The notes under the pieces were generated by a model, which saw only the letters and a program-made list of their open reading frames with translations, ran no database searches and had not been told where the DNA came from. 64,000 nucleotides of DNA, taken from the NCBI GenBank assembly GCA_951812615.1, contig CATOSU010000019.1, positions 1 through 64,000 on the forward strand. The letters run 5' to 3'. The first letter of the stretch is position 1. The number at the start of each line of letters is the position of its first letter. A program made the translations under genes and the position numbers. Positions 43,452-53,114 of this stretch are shown piece by piece. Source of the stretch: an uncultured Paracoccaceae bacterium (lineage in GTDB: Bacteria; Pseudomonadota; Alphaproteobacteria; Rhodobacterales; Rhodobacteraceae).

Positions 43452-44317
43452 CACGCGACTTTTCCGATCAGCCGGTCCATGACCGTTGGCGGCAGGGCGT
43501 CCCGGTCTGCCGCGGTTTTCAGCAGACAGACCAGCGTTGACTGAACCGCCTGCGGGTCGCGCGACATGTCGTTCAACCCCAGCCCGGACAAGGCCGCGGC
43601 CCAATCGAGCATCTCGGCGATCCCCGGCACTTTTTCGAGATCCTCGGCCCGGATCTGCTGAATGACACCGACGATCTGGCGCGCCAGCGTGGCCTCGATG
43701 CCGGGCCGGTGCGCCTTCAGGATCGCCAGTTCGGTGTCGCGGTCGGGATAATCCAGATAGGAATAGAGACACCGCCGCCGCAGCGCGTCCGACAGGTCCC
43801 GTGTGCCGTTCGCGGTCAGGATGACGACCGGTTTGGCTTTCGCCTTCACGGTGCCCAACTCCGGGATCGTGATCTGAAAATCGGACAGGATTTCCAGCAG
43901 GTAGGCTTCGAATTCTTCGTCGGCGCGGTCGATCTCGTCGATCAGAAGCACCGCGGGTTCGTCCTGCTGGATCGCCTCCAGCAGCGGACGGCGCAGCAGG
44001 TAGTCTTCGGAAAACAGCAGATCCTCGCTGGTTCCGCCATGCGCTTCGGCGGCGCGGATGGCCAGCAACTGCCGCTGATAGTTCCATTCGTAGATCGCGT
44101 GTGACGCGTCCAGCCCCTCGTAGCATTGCAGGCGGATCAGGCGTGTGTCACGCATCCGCGCCAGCGCCTTGGCGACCTCGGTCTTGCCGACGCCGGCCGG
44201 GCCTTCCAGCAGCAGGGGCCGTTCGAGAACGCCGGTCAGGTGCAGCGCCATCGCCAGCCGGTCGCCGGCGACGTAACCCTGCGCAGACAATGCTTTCTGC
44301 AACTCAAGAGGTGTCAC
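43451..44317 (-). CDS. coxD: CoxD, MoxR-type AAA+ ATPase
   Basis: 288 aa AAA+ ATPase. Walker A GPAGVGKTE (residues 39-47), Walker B VLLIDEIDR (123-131) with LSDALRRRCLY holding the arginine-finger region. In Oligotropha, CoxD drives insertion of sulfur and copper into the CO dehydrogenase active site. Follows coxL by about 57 bases and overlaps coxE by one base. Confidence 0.92.
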   Translation of the reverse strand: MTPLELQKALSAQGYVAGDRLAMALHLTGVLERPLLLEGPAGVGKTEVAKALARMRDTRLIRLQCYEGLDASHAIYEWNYQRQLLAIRAAEAHGGTSEDLLFSEDYLLRRPLLEAIQQDEPAVLLIDEIDRADEEFEAYLLEILSDFQITIPELGTVKAKAKPVVILTANGTRDLSDALRRRCLYSYLDYPDRDTELAILKAHRPGIEATLARQIVGVIQQIRAEDLEKVPGIAEMLDWAAALSGLGLNDMSRDPQAVQSTLVCLLKTAADRDALPPTVMDRLIGKVA

Positions 44318-44373
44318 GATTATCTCCCGGTCGGGAAGGGTCCGGCGGGTGTGATCCCGCCGGACCTGTCAGG

Positions 44374-46794
44374 TCAGCCATGCAGGCCCAGACCGTTCGC
44401 CGTTTTCCAGATCCGCCAGTGATCGTGCGGCATGTGGCTCTGGGTCAGGCCGAACGAACGGAACGCATCATGTACCGCGTTCGAGAAGCAGGGCACGCCG
44501 CCGACATTGGGGCTTTCACCCACGCCCTTGGCCCCGATCGGATGATGCGGGCTGGGTGTTGTCGTCCAGTCGGTCTGGTAGTTCGGCGTTTCCCATGCTG
44601 TGGGCCAGAAGAAGTCCATCAGCGTGCCGGTCTTGACGTTGCCCATGTCGTCATAGGCAATTTCCTGACCCATCGCGATGGCCAGTGCCTCGGTCAGGCC
44701 GCCGTGGACCTGTCCTTCGATGATCATCGGGTTGATCCGCGTGCCGCAATCGTCCAGCGCGTAGAAGCTGCGGATGTCGGCCTCGCCTGTGTCGACGTCA
44801 ATATCCAGCACACAGACATAGGCCCCGAACGGATAGGTCATGTTCGGCGGGTCATAGTAGCTGACCGCTTCCAGCCCCGGTTCGATCCCCGGGATCGCCT
44901 GATTGTAGGCGGCAAAGGCGATCTCTTTCATCGTCTTGAACCGCTCCGGCGCCCCCGTGACCACGAACCGGTCAACGTCGAACTCGACATCGTCGTCATG
45001 GACCTCCAGCAGATAGGCCGCGATCATCTGCGCCTTGGCACGGATCTTGCGGCCCGCCATCGCCGTTGCGGCCCCCGCCACCGGGGTCGAGCGGGACCCG
45101 TAAGTGCCCAGCCCGTAGGGCGCGGTATCGGTGTCGCCTTCCTCCAGCGTGATGTCATCGGCGGGAATGCCGATTTCCGACGCGATGATCTGGGCAAAGG
45201 TGGTGGCATGCCCCTGACCCTGGCTGATCGTGCCCAGCCGCGCGATGGCGCTGCCGGTGGGATGAATGCGGATTTCGCAGCTGTCGAACATGCCAAGCCC
45301 GAGGATGTCGCAGTTCTTGACCGGTCCGGCCCCGACGATCTCGGTGAAATGCGTCAGCCCGATGCCCATCAGCTTGCGCGTCTTGCCGGCGTTGAAATCG
45401 GCCAGCTGTTGCGCCTGTTCGGCGCGCAGCCCGTCATAGCCGACCGCCTTCATCGCCTTGTCCCACGCGGTGTGGTAGTCGCCGCTGTCATATTCCCAGC
45501 CCAGCGCGGACTGATACGGGAACTGATCGGCCCTGATGAAGTTGATCCGGCGCAGTTCGGCGGCATCCATGTTCAGCCTGATCGCAAGGATTTCGATCAT
45601 GCGTTCAATGAAATAGGCCGCTTCGGTCACACGGAACGAACAGCGATAGGCCACGCCCCCCGGCGCCTTGTTGGTATAGACCCCGTCGACGGTAAGATAG
45701 GCGGTCGGAATGTCATAGGACCCGGTGCAGATGTTCATGAACCCGGCCGGGAACTTGGTGGGATCGGCGCAGGCATCGAACCCGCCGTGATCGGCGGTGG
45801 TATGACACCACAAACCGGTGATCTTGCCCTCCTTTGTCGCCGCGATCTTGCCCTGCATCCAGTAATCTCTCGCAAAAGCGGTGGACATCAGGTTCTCCAT
45901 CCGGTCCTCGACCCATTTCACCGGCTTGCCGGTCACGATGGAGGCCACGACCGAGCAGACATAGCCGGAATAGGCGCCGACCTTGTTGCCGAAGCCGCCG
46001 CCGATATCTGGCGAAATCACCCGGATATTGTGCTCTGCGAGCCCCGAGATCAGCGAAACCACCGTGCGGATCGCATGCGGGGCCTGGAAAGTGCCGTACA
46101 GCGTCAGCTTGCCGGTGACCTTGTCCATCGAGGCCACGCAGCCGCAGGTTTCAAGCGGGCAGGGATGTGTGCGGTGGTAATAGACCATCTCTTCGGCGAC
46201 CACGTCCGCCTCGGCCAGTACCGCCTCGGTCGCGTCCTTGTCACCCTGTTCCCAGGTGAAGATGTGGTTGTTGTGTTTGCGCGGACCGTGCGCGCCTTCC
46301 ATGTTGCCGGCAATGTCCTCGCGCAGCACCGGCGCGTCCGGTTCCAGCGCCTTGAACGGGTCGACGACGACGGGCAGTTCCTCGTAATCCACCTCGACCA
46401 GTTCGGCGGCATCAGCCGCGATATAGCGGTCCTCGGCGATCACATAGGCCACTTCCTGACCCTGAAACAGCACCTTGCCGTCAGCCAGCACCATCTGTTT
46501 GTCGCCGGCCAGCGTCGGCATCCAGTGCAGACCCAGCGGCTCCAGATCGGCAGCGGTCAGAACGGCGACCACGCCGGGCACAGCGGCGGCGGCAGAGGTA
46601 TCGATGTTTTTCACCCGCGCATGGGCGTAGGGCGAGCGGACGAAATCGCCGAACAGCATCCCGTCCATCTTGATGTCATCGACGTAATTGCCCTTGCCTT
46701 GTGTAAAGCGCACGTCTTCGACGCGCTTGCGCGACGTGCCCATGCCCTTGAGGTTTGCGGTTCTTTGTTCGGGGGTAAGTGTCTGTTCGTTCAT
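44374..46794 (-). CDS. coxL: Aerobic CO dehydrogenase large subunit, form I
   Basis: 806 aa molybdopterin subunit that oxidises CO to CO2. The diagnostic form I motif AYRCSFR is at residues 382-388 with Cys385, the copper-binding Cys (Cys388 of Oligotropha), and Glu760 in GVGES matches the active-site Glu763. MPT-contact segments such as [10 protein letters not shown] are visible. ATG 46794 overlaps the coxS stop by 4 bases. Being form I it is likely a true CO oxidiser rather than a related hydroxylase. Confidence 0.95.
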   Translation of the reverse strand: MNEQTLTPEQRTANLKGMGTSRKRVEDVRFTQGKGNYVDDIKMDGMLFGDFVRSPYAHARVKNIDTSAAAAVPGVVAVLTAADLEPLGLHWMPTLAGDKQMVLADGKVLFQGQEVAYVIAEDRYIAADAAELVEVDYEELPVVVDPFKALEPDAPVLREDIAGNMEGAHGPRKHNNHIFTWEQGDKDATEAVLAEADVVAEEMVYYHRTHPCPLETCGCVASMDKVTGKLTLYGTFQAPHAIRTVVSLISGLAEHNIRVISPDIGGGFGNKVGAYSGYVCSVVASIVTGKPVKWVEDRMENLMSTAFARDYWMQGKIAATKEGKITGLWCHTTADHGGFDACADPTKFPAGFMNICTGSYDIPTAYLTVDGVYTNKAPGGVAYRCSFRVTEAAYFIERMIEILAIRLNMDAAELRRINFIRADQFPYQSALGWEYDSGDYHTAWDKAMKAVGYDGLRAEQAQQLADFNAGKTRKLMGIGLTHFTEIVGAGPVKNCDILGLGMFDSCEIRIHPTGSAIARLGTISQGQGHATTFAQIIASEIGIPADDITLEEGDTDTAPYGLGTYGSRSTPVAGAATAMAGRKIRAKAQMIAAYLLEVHDDDVEFDVDRFVVTGAPERFKTMKEIAFAAYNQAIPGIEPGLEAVSYYDPPNMTYPFGAYVCVLDIDVDTGEADIRSFYALDDCGTRINPMIIEGQVHGGLTEALAIAMGQEIAYDDMGNVKTGTLMDFFWPTAWETPNYQTDWTTTPSPHHPIGAKGVGESPNVGGVPCFSNAVHDAFRSFGLTQSHMPHDHWRIWKTANGLGLHG

Positions 46795-47285
46795 TCTGCC
46801 GCCTCCTTCTGGGCGTTCAACGCGTCGGCAGAGGCCGCGATGGCCTTGACGATGTTCTGATAGCCGGTGCAGCGGCACAGGTTTCCGGCTATGCCAAAGC
46901 GAATGTCCTCTTCGCTCGGGGTCGGGTTTTCCTGCAGCAGCAGGTGCGCCCGGGTGATCATGCCTGGCGTGCAGAAGCCGCATTGCAGCCCGTGATGTTC
47001 ACGGAACATTTCCTGAATGACACCCAGCGACCCGTCATCGTTCACCAGACCTTCGACGGTGGTCACCTCGGCCCCGTTTGCCTGTGCGACGAATACGGTG
47101 CAGGCCTTGACCGACTTGCCGTCGAGATCGACGGTGCAGGCGCCGCAATGGCTGGTTTCACAGCCGATATGCGGGCCGGTGATTTTCAGGTCTTCCCGCA
47201 GGAAGTGGATCAGCAGCGTGCGCGGCTCGGCCAGCGCTTCGACCGCTTTGCCGTTCACCGTCATTTTCACATGCATCTTGCTCAT
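46791..47285 (-). CDS. coxS: Aerobic CO dehydrogenase small (2Fe-2S) subunit
   Basis: 164 aa iron-sulfur subunit with two [2Fe-2S] centres: CETSHCGAC (with the following C) in the N-terminal ferredoxin domain and GFCTPGM / [11 protein letters not shown] in the C-terminal four-helix domain. It carries electrons from molybdenum to FAD. ATG 47285 ([12 protein letters not shown]) is preferred over an upstream codon. Starts 15 bases after coxM and overlaps coxL. Confidence 0.95.
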   Translation of the reverse strand: MSKMHVKMTVNGKAVEALAEPRTLLIHFLREDLKITGPHIGCETSHCGACTVDLDGKSVKACTVFVAQANGAEVTTVEGLVNDDGSLGVIQEMFREHHGLQCGFCTPGMITRAHLLLQENPTPSEEDIRFGIAGNLCRCTGYQNIVKAIAASADALNAQKEAAE

Positions 47286-47299
47286 GTCTTTGTTCTCCC

Positions 47300-48163
47300 T
47301 CACGACGCCCGCGATGCGGCGCGGTCGATGGCCCGGCGCAGAACAACGCCCGCGACATGTTTCTTGAATTCGACCGGCCCGCGATTGTCGGACACCGGAT
47401 CGATGGCTTCTACGGCCGCGGCCACGGCGGCGGAACGCGCCGCGTCATCCAGCGAAGACCCCACCAGCGCCGCGGCGGCGGCGGCGGCCCAGATCGGTGT
47501 GTCGGCCAAATTGGTCATCGCAATCGACGCTGCACTACAGCTGCCACCCTGCACGCTGATCAGAACGGCCGAGGCGGCAGTGGCATAATCGCCAATCTTG
47601 CGCTTCTGCTTTTCATAGGCGTAGCCGGTGCCGGCGCCCGGTATGGGGATGTGGATTCGCGCGAGGATTTCCTCGTCGTCACGGGCGGTGAAATACGCGG
47701 CCTCGTAGAACGCGCGTGCAGGCACCGTCCGGCTGCCATCCGGTCCGGTCAGTTCGAACTGCGCGTCAAGGCACTGCATCAGCCCCGGCATGTCGTTGCC
47801 CGGATCGCCGTTTGCCACGTTGCCGCCGATGGTGCCCAGATAGCGCACCTGCGGATCGGCGATCTGCAGCGACGCTTCGCGGATCAGCGGTATGGCGCTG
47901 GCCAGCCCGTCATGCGTGATCAATTCGTGCTGCGTCACCATGGCGCCGATCACGGCAGTTCCGCCGTCGGTCGCGATGCCCCGCAGTTCCCCGATGTCCT
48001 GAAGATCCACCAGATGACCGATATCGGCCATGCGCAGTTTCATCATCGGGATCAGGCTGTGGCCGCCCGCGATCACGCGCGCCTCGTCGCCATGCTCCTG
48101 CAGGATAGACAAGGCCGCACCAATGTCGGTCGGCCGGTGGTATTCAAACCCGGCTGGTATCAT
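47300..48163 (-). CDS. coxM: Aerobic CO dehydrogenase medium (FAD) subunit
   Basis: 287 aa flavoprotein. The two FAD-binding motifs AGGHS (32-36) and TIGGN (111-115) are intact. First structural gene of the operon, with a GAGGGAGGAATTC ribosome site before ATG 48163. The 152-base leader upstream holds repeated TTTCGTG elements likely bound by the LytTR regulator. Confidence 0.95.
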   Translation of the reverse strand: MIPAGFEYHRPTDIGAALSILQEHGDEARVIAGGHSLIPMMKLRMADIGHLVDLQDIGELRGIATDGGTAVIGAMVTQHELITHDGLASAIPLIREASLQIADPQVRYLGTIGGNVANGDPGNDMPGLMQCLDAQFELTGPDGSRTVPARAFYEAAYFTARDDEEILARIHIPIPGAGTGYAYEKQKRKIGDYATAASAVLISVQGGSCSAASIAMTNLADTPIWAAAAAAALVGSSLDDAARSAAVAAAVEAIDPVSDNRGPVEFKKHVAGVVLRRAIDRAASRAS

Positions 48164-48240
48164 TTCTGAATTCCTCCCTCGATCCGCAGCGTGCGGACCC
48201 GTGCCTTACAAGGGAGAACCGAAGACCCCGGGAAACCAGT

Positions 48241-48296
48241 TTTCGTGAACCAGAAACGCGGTGCATTTCACGAAATACGAATAGCGCGCACGAAAT
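48241..48296. promoter_or_regulatory. Candidate LytTR binding repeats upstream of coxM
   Basis: Three TTTCGTG elements in 56 bases. On the minus strand ATTTCGTG occurs as direct repeats 20 bases apart (48296-48289 and 48276-48269). TTTCGTGAA at 48241-48249 forms a perfect 9-base inverted repeat with TTCACGAAA at 48267-48275. LytTR proteins typically contact paired direct repeats about two helical turns apart, and a LytTR gene lies immediately upstream. Confidence 0.6.
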
Positions 48297-48315
48297 GCGC
48301 CCGGTTTTTCGCGCG

Positions 48316-49419
48316 TCAGAGCCCGAGCGCGTCCCGCACCAGTGTGAGTCGTGACCGGCTGACCGGGACCTTGGGCAGGGCCGGGACTTCGTCAAAGAAA
48401 CACTGGCCCTTGTCCTTGGTGCGCTCAAAGCTGGACACGAACCGGGGATTGATCAGGTAACTGCGGTGGCAGCGCAGAAACCCGTGCGGCTTCAGCCGGG
48501 CCTCGGCCTCGGAGATTGACCACGGGCAGAATTGTTTCTCCGGACCCAGATACAGCACCGTGTAATGCCCCTCGGCCCGCAGCGCCGCGACACTGGTCTG
48601 ATCGGCAAAGAAGGTCTGGCCTTCCCTTTCGTAAGGGATGCCGACAATGGCGGTGGATATCTGCGGGCCGCTGTCCTCCGGCGCCGCGGCGGGGCGTTTC
48701 CCGGTTTCCTCCTCGGGGCCGATGAACGAAATCCCGGTCAGAAGGAAGGCCGAACATATCAGGAAGGCGGCAATGGTCACACCCATTGCCAGCGTCTGAT
48801 TGCTCAGCATCGGCCCGGTGACACTTGCACTTTCGTCGGGCACGAAACCGGTCAGCAGGATCGCGATGAAATGCATCGTGAACACCGCCACGCCGAAACA
48901 GACGGTGCCCAGCAGGATATTGCGGTGGGTACGTTCGTCATAGGCGACCCAGATCGCCAGCACCGACAGCAGGACGGAAGCCAGCGTCGAGGCCAGAACA
49001 TGAACCACGCCATAAATCGGGCGGCACAGCTGCATGCCGGCCATGCCGATGTAATGCATGGAAACGATGCCCAGCCCGACAATCACGCCGGACCCGATGA
49101 TGGTGCGGGTGGTCCGGGGCCGGAAATGCAGCAGCAAGAGCGCAAGCCCGACCATCAGCACCGCGACCAGCGCCGAAATCAGCGTGATCAGCGCGTCGTA
49201 GTAAAACAGGATGGGCAATTGCAGGCCCAGCATGGCAACGAAGTGCATCGACCAGATGCCGCCGCCCAGAGCGACCGCGGCAAAGGCGACCACGATCTTG
49301 CGCTGCCGTTCGCTCAGTGCCGATGCCCCGCGCGTGATCGACAGACCGGTGAACCCGGCCATCAGCGCGACCGCCAACGACGCGGCGACAAGCCACGCGT
49401 TATGCGAATAGTCCAGCAC
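48316..49419 (-). CDS. MHYT-LytTR membrane regulator (CoxC/CoxH type)
   Basis: 367 aa regulator. The N-terminal seven-helix MHYT domain has WSMHF (His59), VSMHY (His122) and FTMHF (His183), conserved Met-His pairs thought to bind a metal and sense CO, O2 or NO. The C-terminal LytTR domain runs from about residue 258 with RCHRSYLINPRFV. GTG 49419 has a GGGAGG site. Such proteins occur with cox operons (CoxC, CoxH), and this one sits directly upstream of coxM on the same strand. Confidence 0.88.
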   Translation of the reverse strand: MLDYSHNAWLVAASLAVALMAGFTGLSITRGASALSERQRKIVVAFAAVALGGGIWSMHFVAMLGLQLPILFYYDALITLISALVAVLMVGLALLLLHFRPRTTRTIIGSGVIVGLGIVSMHYIGMAGMQLCRPIYGVVHVLASTLASVLLSVLAIWVAYDERTHRNILLGTVCFGVAVFTMHFIAILLTGFVPDESASVTGPMLSNQTLAMGVTIAAFLICSAFLLTGISFIGPEEETGKRPAAAPEDSGPQISTAIVGIPYEREGQTFFADQTSVAALRAEGHYTVLYLGPEKQFCPWSISEAEARLKPHGFLRCHRSYLINPRFVSSFERTKDKGQCFFDEVPALPKVPVSRSRLTLVRDALGL

Positions 49420-49580
49420 TCCGCACGCCCTCCCTCACAATGCGAACCCCGATGATAGACCCGAACCGGTCCACTGTCTGCCGAGCAGGCCCGCCGGGCC
49501 GGGCGGGATGCTGCGGCTCCGGGACCGTATTACCGCATCGTGTTCGTTTGGCCCACGCAGAAAACGTGATTTTCCACATG

Positions 49581-50348
49581 TCATTGCGGGGTCCGGTGGT
49601 CGGCGGTTGCCGCCGCCTTGCGGATCTGGATCGGGCTGGTGCCATAGGTCAGAGAGACCGCGCGGCTCAGCGCTTCGCCGGAGCCATAGCCATACCGGCC
49701 GGCCACGCGCTGAATGCGTTCGCCTCGCTCGATGTCCTGCCGGGCCAGCGTCAGTCGCCACCGGCGCAGGTAGGAGAGGGGTGTCTGACCGACCGAATTT
49801 CGGAACAGTTCGGAAAACCGGCTGACGGACAGGCCGGCCTCGGCGGCCAGCGTGTCGACCCGCCACGCGCGCCCGGGCTGGTCGTGTATCGCCACGATCG
49901 CGCGGCTCAGCCGCGGGTCGGCAAGCCCGCCCAGTATCCCGGTCTGCACCGATCCGTTTTCGATCTCTGCCCGCATCAGCCGTACGAACAGGACCTCGCA
50001 CAGCCGGTTCAGCACCGAAGCAGAGCCGCAGCGCGGCGCGTTCTGTTCGGCCAGTATCAGGGTTGCCAGCGCCTGCATCTCGGGATCGTCCAGCGGATGC
50101 TGCACCGAGCCGGGCAGGGCAGCGAACAACGGGTTTTCGGATGCGCCCCACAGCACCTGTGCGCTTAACAGAACCTGCCGGGCCGGTGACCTGCCGGCAA
50201 AACCGCCCTCCCGTTCCAGCCGGATCACCGCCGGCCGGTCGCTGCTTTCTTCACCCAGGATCAGGAAATTCGCCTCTGCCAGCGCGCAGGGCGAGATTTG
50301 CAGTTCGAACCGAGACATCAGGGCGGACAGGCGGTCAGGTTTCTTCAT
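49581..50348 (-). CDS. AraC-family transcriptional regulator (cupin N-terminus)
   Basis: 255 aa regulator. C-terminal two-HTH domain: WRVDTLAAEAGLSVSRFSELFRN and AGRYGYGSGEALSRAV, with RRWRL between. The N-terminal half resembles the AraC cupin_6 effector domain. Start ATG 50348 (MKKPDRLSALM) is preferred; the longer frame upstream reads through the antisense of the peroxiredoxin. Divergent from the peroxiredoxin-like gene with 87 bases between, so it may control it. Confidence 0.85.
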   Translation of the reverse strand: MKKPDRLSALMSRFELQISPCALAEANFLILGEESSDRPAVIRLEREGGFAGRSPARQVLLSAQVLWGASENPLFAALPGSVQHPLDDPEMQALATLILAEQNAPRCGSASVLNRLCEVLFVRLMRAEIENGSVQTGILGGLADPRLSRAIVAIHDQPGRAWRVDTLAAEAGLSVSRFSELFRNSVGQTPLSYLRRWRLTLARQDIERGERIQRVAGRYGYGSGEALSRAVSLTYGTSPIQIRKAAATADHRTPQ

Positions 50349-50435
50349 TTTGTAATATTGATCATGTTTTGCGGATTTTTCCGACATTAACCCGCGGTAC
50401 ATGTCCAGGCAAGCACCAGAACAAGGAGAATCGTC

Positions 50436-50972
50436 ATGCTGATGCCCCGCCAGAAAACCCCGGATCTGTCCTTTGAAACGCTGGATCACGAAGCCTTTGA
50501 CCTCGCCACGGATGGCGCCGAGCGCGGCACCGTCATCTGTTTTTACCGCGGCCTGCACTGCCCGATCTGCGCCACCTACCTGACCGAGATGGAAAAGCTG
50601 GTTGGCGCCTTTGCCGAACGCGGGGTCAAAACCGTCGCGGTCAGCTCGGACGGTGCCGAACGAACCCGCGACATGGCGGACAAGATCACGGCCACCGGGC
50701 TGCGCATGGGATACGGTCTGTCGCTGCAGAAAGCCCGCGACTGGGGGCTCTATGTCTCCACCTCGCGCGGGAAGACGTCGATCGGAATCGAGGAACCGGC
50801 GCTGTTTTCCGAACCCGGCCTGTTCATGGTCACGCCTGAACAGACGCTCTATTACGGGTCGGTTCAGACGATGCCCTTCGTCCGGCCGCATTTTTCGGAA
50901 CTGGTCGGCGCGCTCGATTTCGCGATCAAGAACGAATACCCCGCCCGCGGAGAGTATCAGGGCGCGGTCTGA
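50436..50972 (+). CDS. Peroxiredoxin-like (AhpC/TSA-fold) protein
   Basis: 178 aa thioredoxin-fold protein with a RGLHCPICATYL motif (Cys42, Cys45) where AhpC-like proteins hold the peroxidatic Cys; the CPIC spacing is closer to thioredoxin-like oxidoreductases. AAGGAGAATCGTC ribosome site before ATG 50436. A paralogue with the same C-terminal half (DWGL, EPGLF, NxYPARGxYxG) lies at 63735 onward. Divergent AraC regulator. Confidence 0.8.
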   Translation: MLMPRQKTPDLSFETLDHEAFDLATDGAERGTVICFYRGLHCPICATYLTEMEKLVGAFAERGVKTVAVSSDGAERTRDMADKITATGLRMGYGLSLQKARDWGLYVSTSRGKTSIGIEEPALFSEPGLFMVTPEQTLYYGSVQTMPFVRPHFSELVGALDFAIKNEYPARGEYQGAV

Positions 50973-51012
50973 CACCGGTCGGGTGGGCCGGTTGCGTACC
51001 GGCCCGCCGCCA

Positions 51013-52443
51013 TCACCCTGCCAGTATACGGAACGCGACAACGAACACCGCAAAGCAGGTCAGCGCATAGACCCCGTTCCAGCGCCATGTCAGCGTGGTT
51101 GGCGCAATTCTGGTGATGGCCGCGATCAGCAGCGTGGCGGAGGCGTTGGGCGATGCGGTCATGCTCAGCGCCCACCCGGCACCCAGCGCAAAGACGATCA
51201 GGTCCGGCGAGGCCGGCAACACGGGTAATTCGTTCAGCACCGCGCCAAGGAACACCACCATGATGATCGGGCTGAGCGCCAGTTGTCCGCCCAGCACGAT
51301 CAGCGCCGGCAGGGCCGCCAGAACAATCCAGGCCGGTGCGGCATCGATGTTCAGCGCCGCTGCCACCTCGGCAACCGGCGCGAGCGCCGCGCCGGTCTCA
51401 CCGATGAACCCCGCGGTTCCCAGCACATAGGCACTGCGCGCCGGTTCCCGGACCGTCCGCACAAAGATGTCGTAGAGCGTGCGCGCGGTGTCCCGCAGTG
51501 CATTTGCCGACCCGCCGGCGACGCCCTGCAGGAAGATCCAGCAGATCATCATGACCGGCGCGACCAGCATCAGCGCAACCGCGGCCCTGACCTGTGCGCC
51601 GAACGCCACCGCGAATGTCACGGCGATCAGGCAGGCGCAGATCGCGGCGAACCGCCCGGCCGAATGGCGCGGAAACACCGGCGGCTGCGAGACCGCGGAC
51701 CCGGTCAGCCCCCGCCAGTACAGCCGGTCCAGCGCACGTCCTACCAGCACCATGACAACCGAGGCCGCGATCCCCAGCGGGATGACGACAGCGGCATTCG
51801 CCCCGGGAAAGGCGGTGAACAGCACCGCCTGCGTCAGCGCCGTTGGCGCCCACAGGATCATCCATGAAAACCCGCGCAGCAACGCCGATATCTGTTGTTG
51901 CTCCAGCTGCGCCGCGCTGGCGCCGCCCGGCCCGCCGGCCATCGCCCGCGCGCCTCTCTGGATCAGCGGTGTCAGCAGGCTGATCGCCCCGAAATTCAGG
52001 AGCACACCCATCACGTGCCCGCCAATGGACAGTGCGTAGTATCGCCGCCCCTGCTGCTGGCGCGTCACCCAGACCCCGAGATCCAGCACCGAGCGCGATC
52101 TTTGCGCCGCCTCCTTCAGCAGGGTGACCAGAAAGATGAAGGCGCCGAAAAACGCGGCCCGGTCCAGCGCGTACAGAATTGCGCCGGTGTCGTCCCGCAG
52201 CCAGAGACCGGCCGCCAGTGCACCGCCAAGCGCGGTCATCGCCCATTCGCGAAAGGTGAAATGCGGCAGCAGCGCCGGGCACATCGCCAGAAAAGCCAGC
52301 CGCGACAGGTGGCTTGCCGAACCATCCCCGGCAAAAAGCCGGAACAGTTCCGACACACACAGGATCAGCAGGGCACCGGCAAGAAACACCCCCGCGCCCG
52401 GCCGGCCCGGGGCGGTGGTGTTGCTGATCACGGTCTGGGGCAA
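51013..52443 (-). CDS. Polytopic membrane protein of unknown function
   Basis: About 476 aa with some 12 predicted hydrophobic segments, a soluble loop of Gln/Ala-rich sequence near residues 190-205 (ASAAQLEQQQ) and a C-terminal half containing GETGAALAPVAEV and MTASPNASATLLIAA, which recall anion/dicarboxylate permeases and TRAP-type helical hairpins. No close family was recognised. Start is TTG 52443 or GTG 52431, with no clear ribosome site. Divergent from the cupin gene. Confidence 0.7.
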   Translation of the reverse strand: MPQTVISNTTAPGRPGAGVFLAGALLILCVSELFRLFAGDGSASHLSRLAFLAMCPALLPHFTFREWAMTALGGALAAGLWLRDDTGAILYALDRAAFFGAFIFLVTLLKEAAQRSRSVLDLGVWVTRQQQGRRYYALSIGGHVMGVLLNFGAISLLTPLIQRGARAMAGGPGGASAAQLEQQQISALLRGFSWMILWAPTALTQAVLFTAFPGANAAVVIPLGIAASVVMVLVGRALDRLYWRGLTGSAVSQPPVFPRHSAGRFAAICACLIAVTFAVAFGAQVRAAVALMLVAPVMMICWIFLQGVAGGSANALRDTARTLYDIFVRTVREPARSAYVLGTAGFIGETGAALAPVAEVAAALNIDAAPAWIVLAALPALIVLGGQLALSPIIMVVFLGAVLNELPVLPASPDLIVFALGAGWALSMTASPNASATLLIAAITRIAPTTLTWRWNGVYALTCFAVFVVAFRILAG

Positions 52444-52493
52444 AGCTTGGGCCGGGTGTTTGTAAAAAAACGGATGTCAGCGCAGAATGACAT

Positions 52494-53114
52494 ATGAGCC
52501 AGTTTTGGATATGCCTTTTTGAACGCACACTTGATCCCGGTGAAAGGTTCCGCTTCGCCCCGGCGCATCACGGCATCTGGCTGCGCTCCGGTCAGCTCGC
52601 ACTGGCGGACAGGACCATTCTCGCCGGCGACGGGCTCTATACGTTCGGCGCAACCGCCACCGCCGACACCGAGGTTGACCTGCTGCATTTCGCCGTGCTT
52701 CCGCGCGTCTCTGCCGGGGCCGAGACGGCATTGCTGGCCGAGCCGTTCGGCTGGGATGACGGCGCGGCAGTTCTGCGGCTGGATCAGGTGTCCTTCCCGC
52801 CCGGCGCATGTGCCTACCGCCACACGCATCCGGGGCCAGGGATCCGGTGCCTGACCGAAGGCGCGCTGGAAATCAGATCGGACCACCACACCGAAACCAA
52901 GTCGCCGATGGATGCGTGGTACGAAGGTGCCGAGAGCCCGGTTCAGGCCACGGCAGGCCCGGTGTCGACGGCCTTTGTCCGCGCGATGGTTCTGCCGCCG
53001 GCCTATTTCGGGCAACCCACGTTGCGCCTGCTCGATCCCGCCGATGCCAACAAACCGAGGCTGCAGACCAACCGGCGTTTTTTTGACCAAAGGATTGATC
53101 TCCGCGCCGGCTAG
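52494..53114 (+). CDS. Cupin-domain protein
   Basis: 206 aa. A tandem cupin: an N-terminal half with APAHHGIWLRSGQLAL and a C-terminal one with GACAYRHTHPGPGIRCLTEGALEIRS, carrying the metal-type HTH pair. Possible role in binding a small acid or regulating the neighbouring genes. Stop TAG (53112-53114) is shared with the convergent DUF336 stop (CTAG, 53111-53114). Confidence 0.72.
   Translation: MSQFWICLFERTLDPGERFRFAPAHHGIWLRSGQLALADRTILAGDGLYTFGATATADTEVDLLHFAVLPRVSAGAETALLAEPFGWDDGAAVLRLDQVSFPPGACAYRHTHPGPGIRCLTEGALEIRSDHHTETKSPMDAWYEGAESPVQATAGPVSTAFVRAMVLPPAYFGQPTLRLLDPADANKPRLQTNRRFFDQRIDLRAG

Noticed and set aside
42258-44126. 622-codon minus-strand frame as one protein
   Set aside because: The true coxE starts at 43451; the upstream part is the coxD gene read in another frame.
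44374-46794. Form II CoxL or xanthine dehydrogenase
   Set aside because: AYRCSFR is the form I signature; form II has AYRGAGR, and the operon has coxDEFG.
44101-46860. 919-codon plus-strand frame
   Set aside because: Antisense of coxL and coxD, with repetitive His/Gly/Asp-rich translation; coxL is certain.
49400-49645. 81-codon minus-strand ORF between the AraC and MHYT genes
   Set aside because: No ribosome site, basic low-complexity sequence, overlaps both neighbours.
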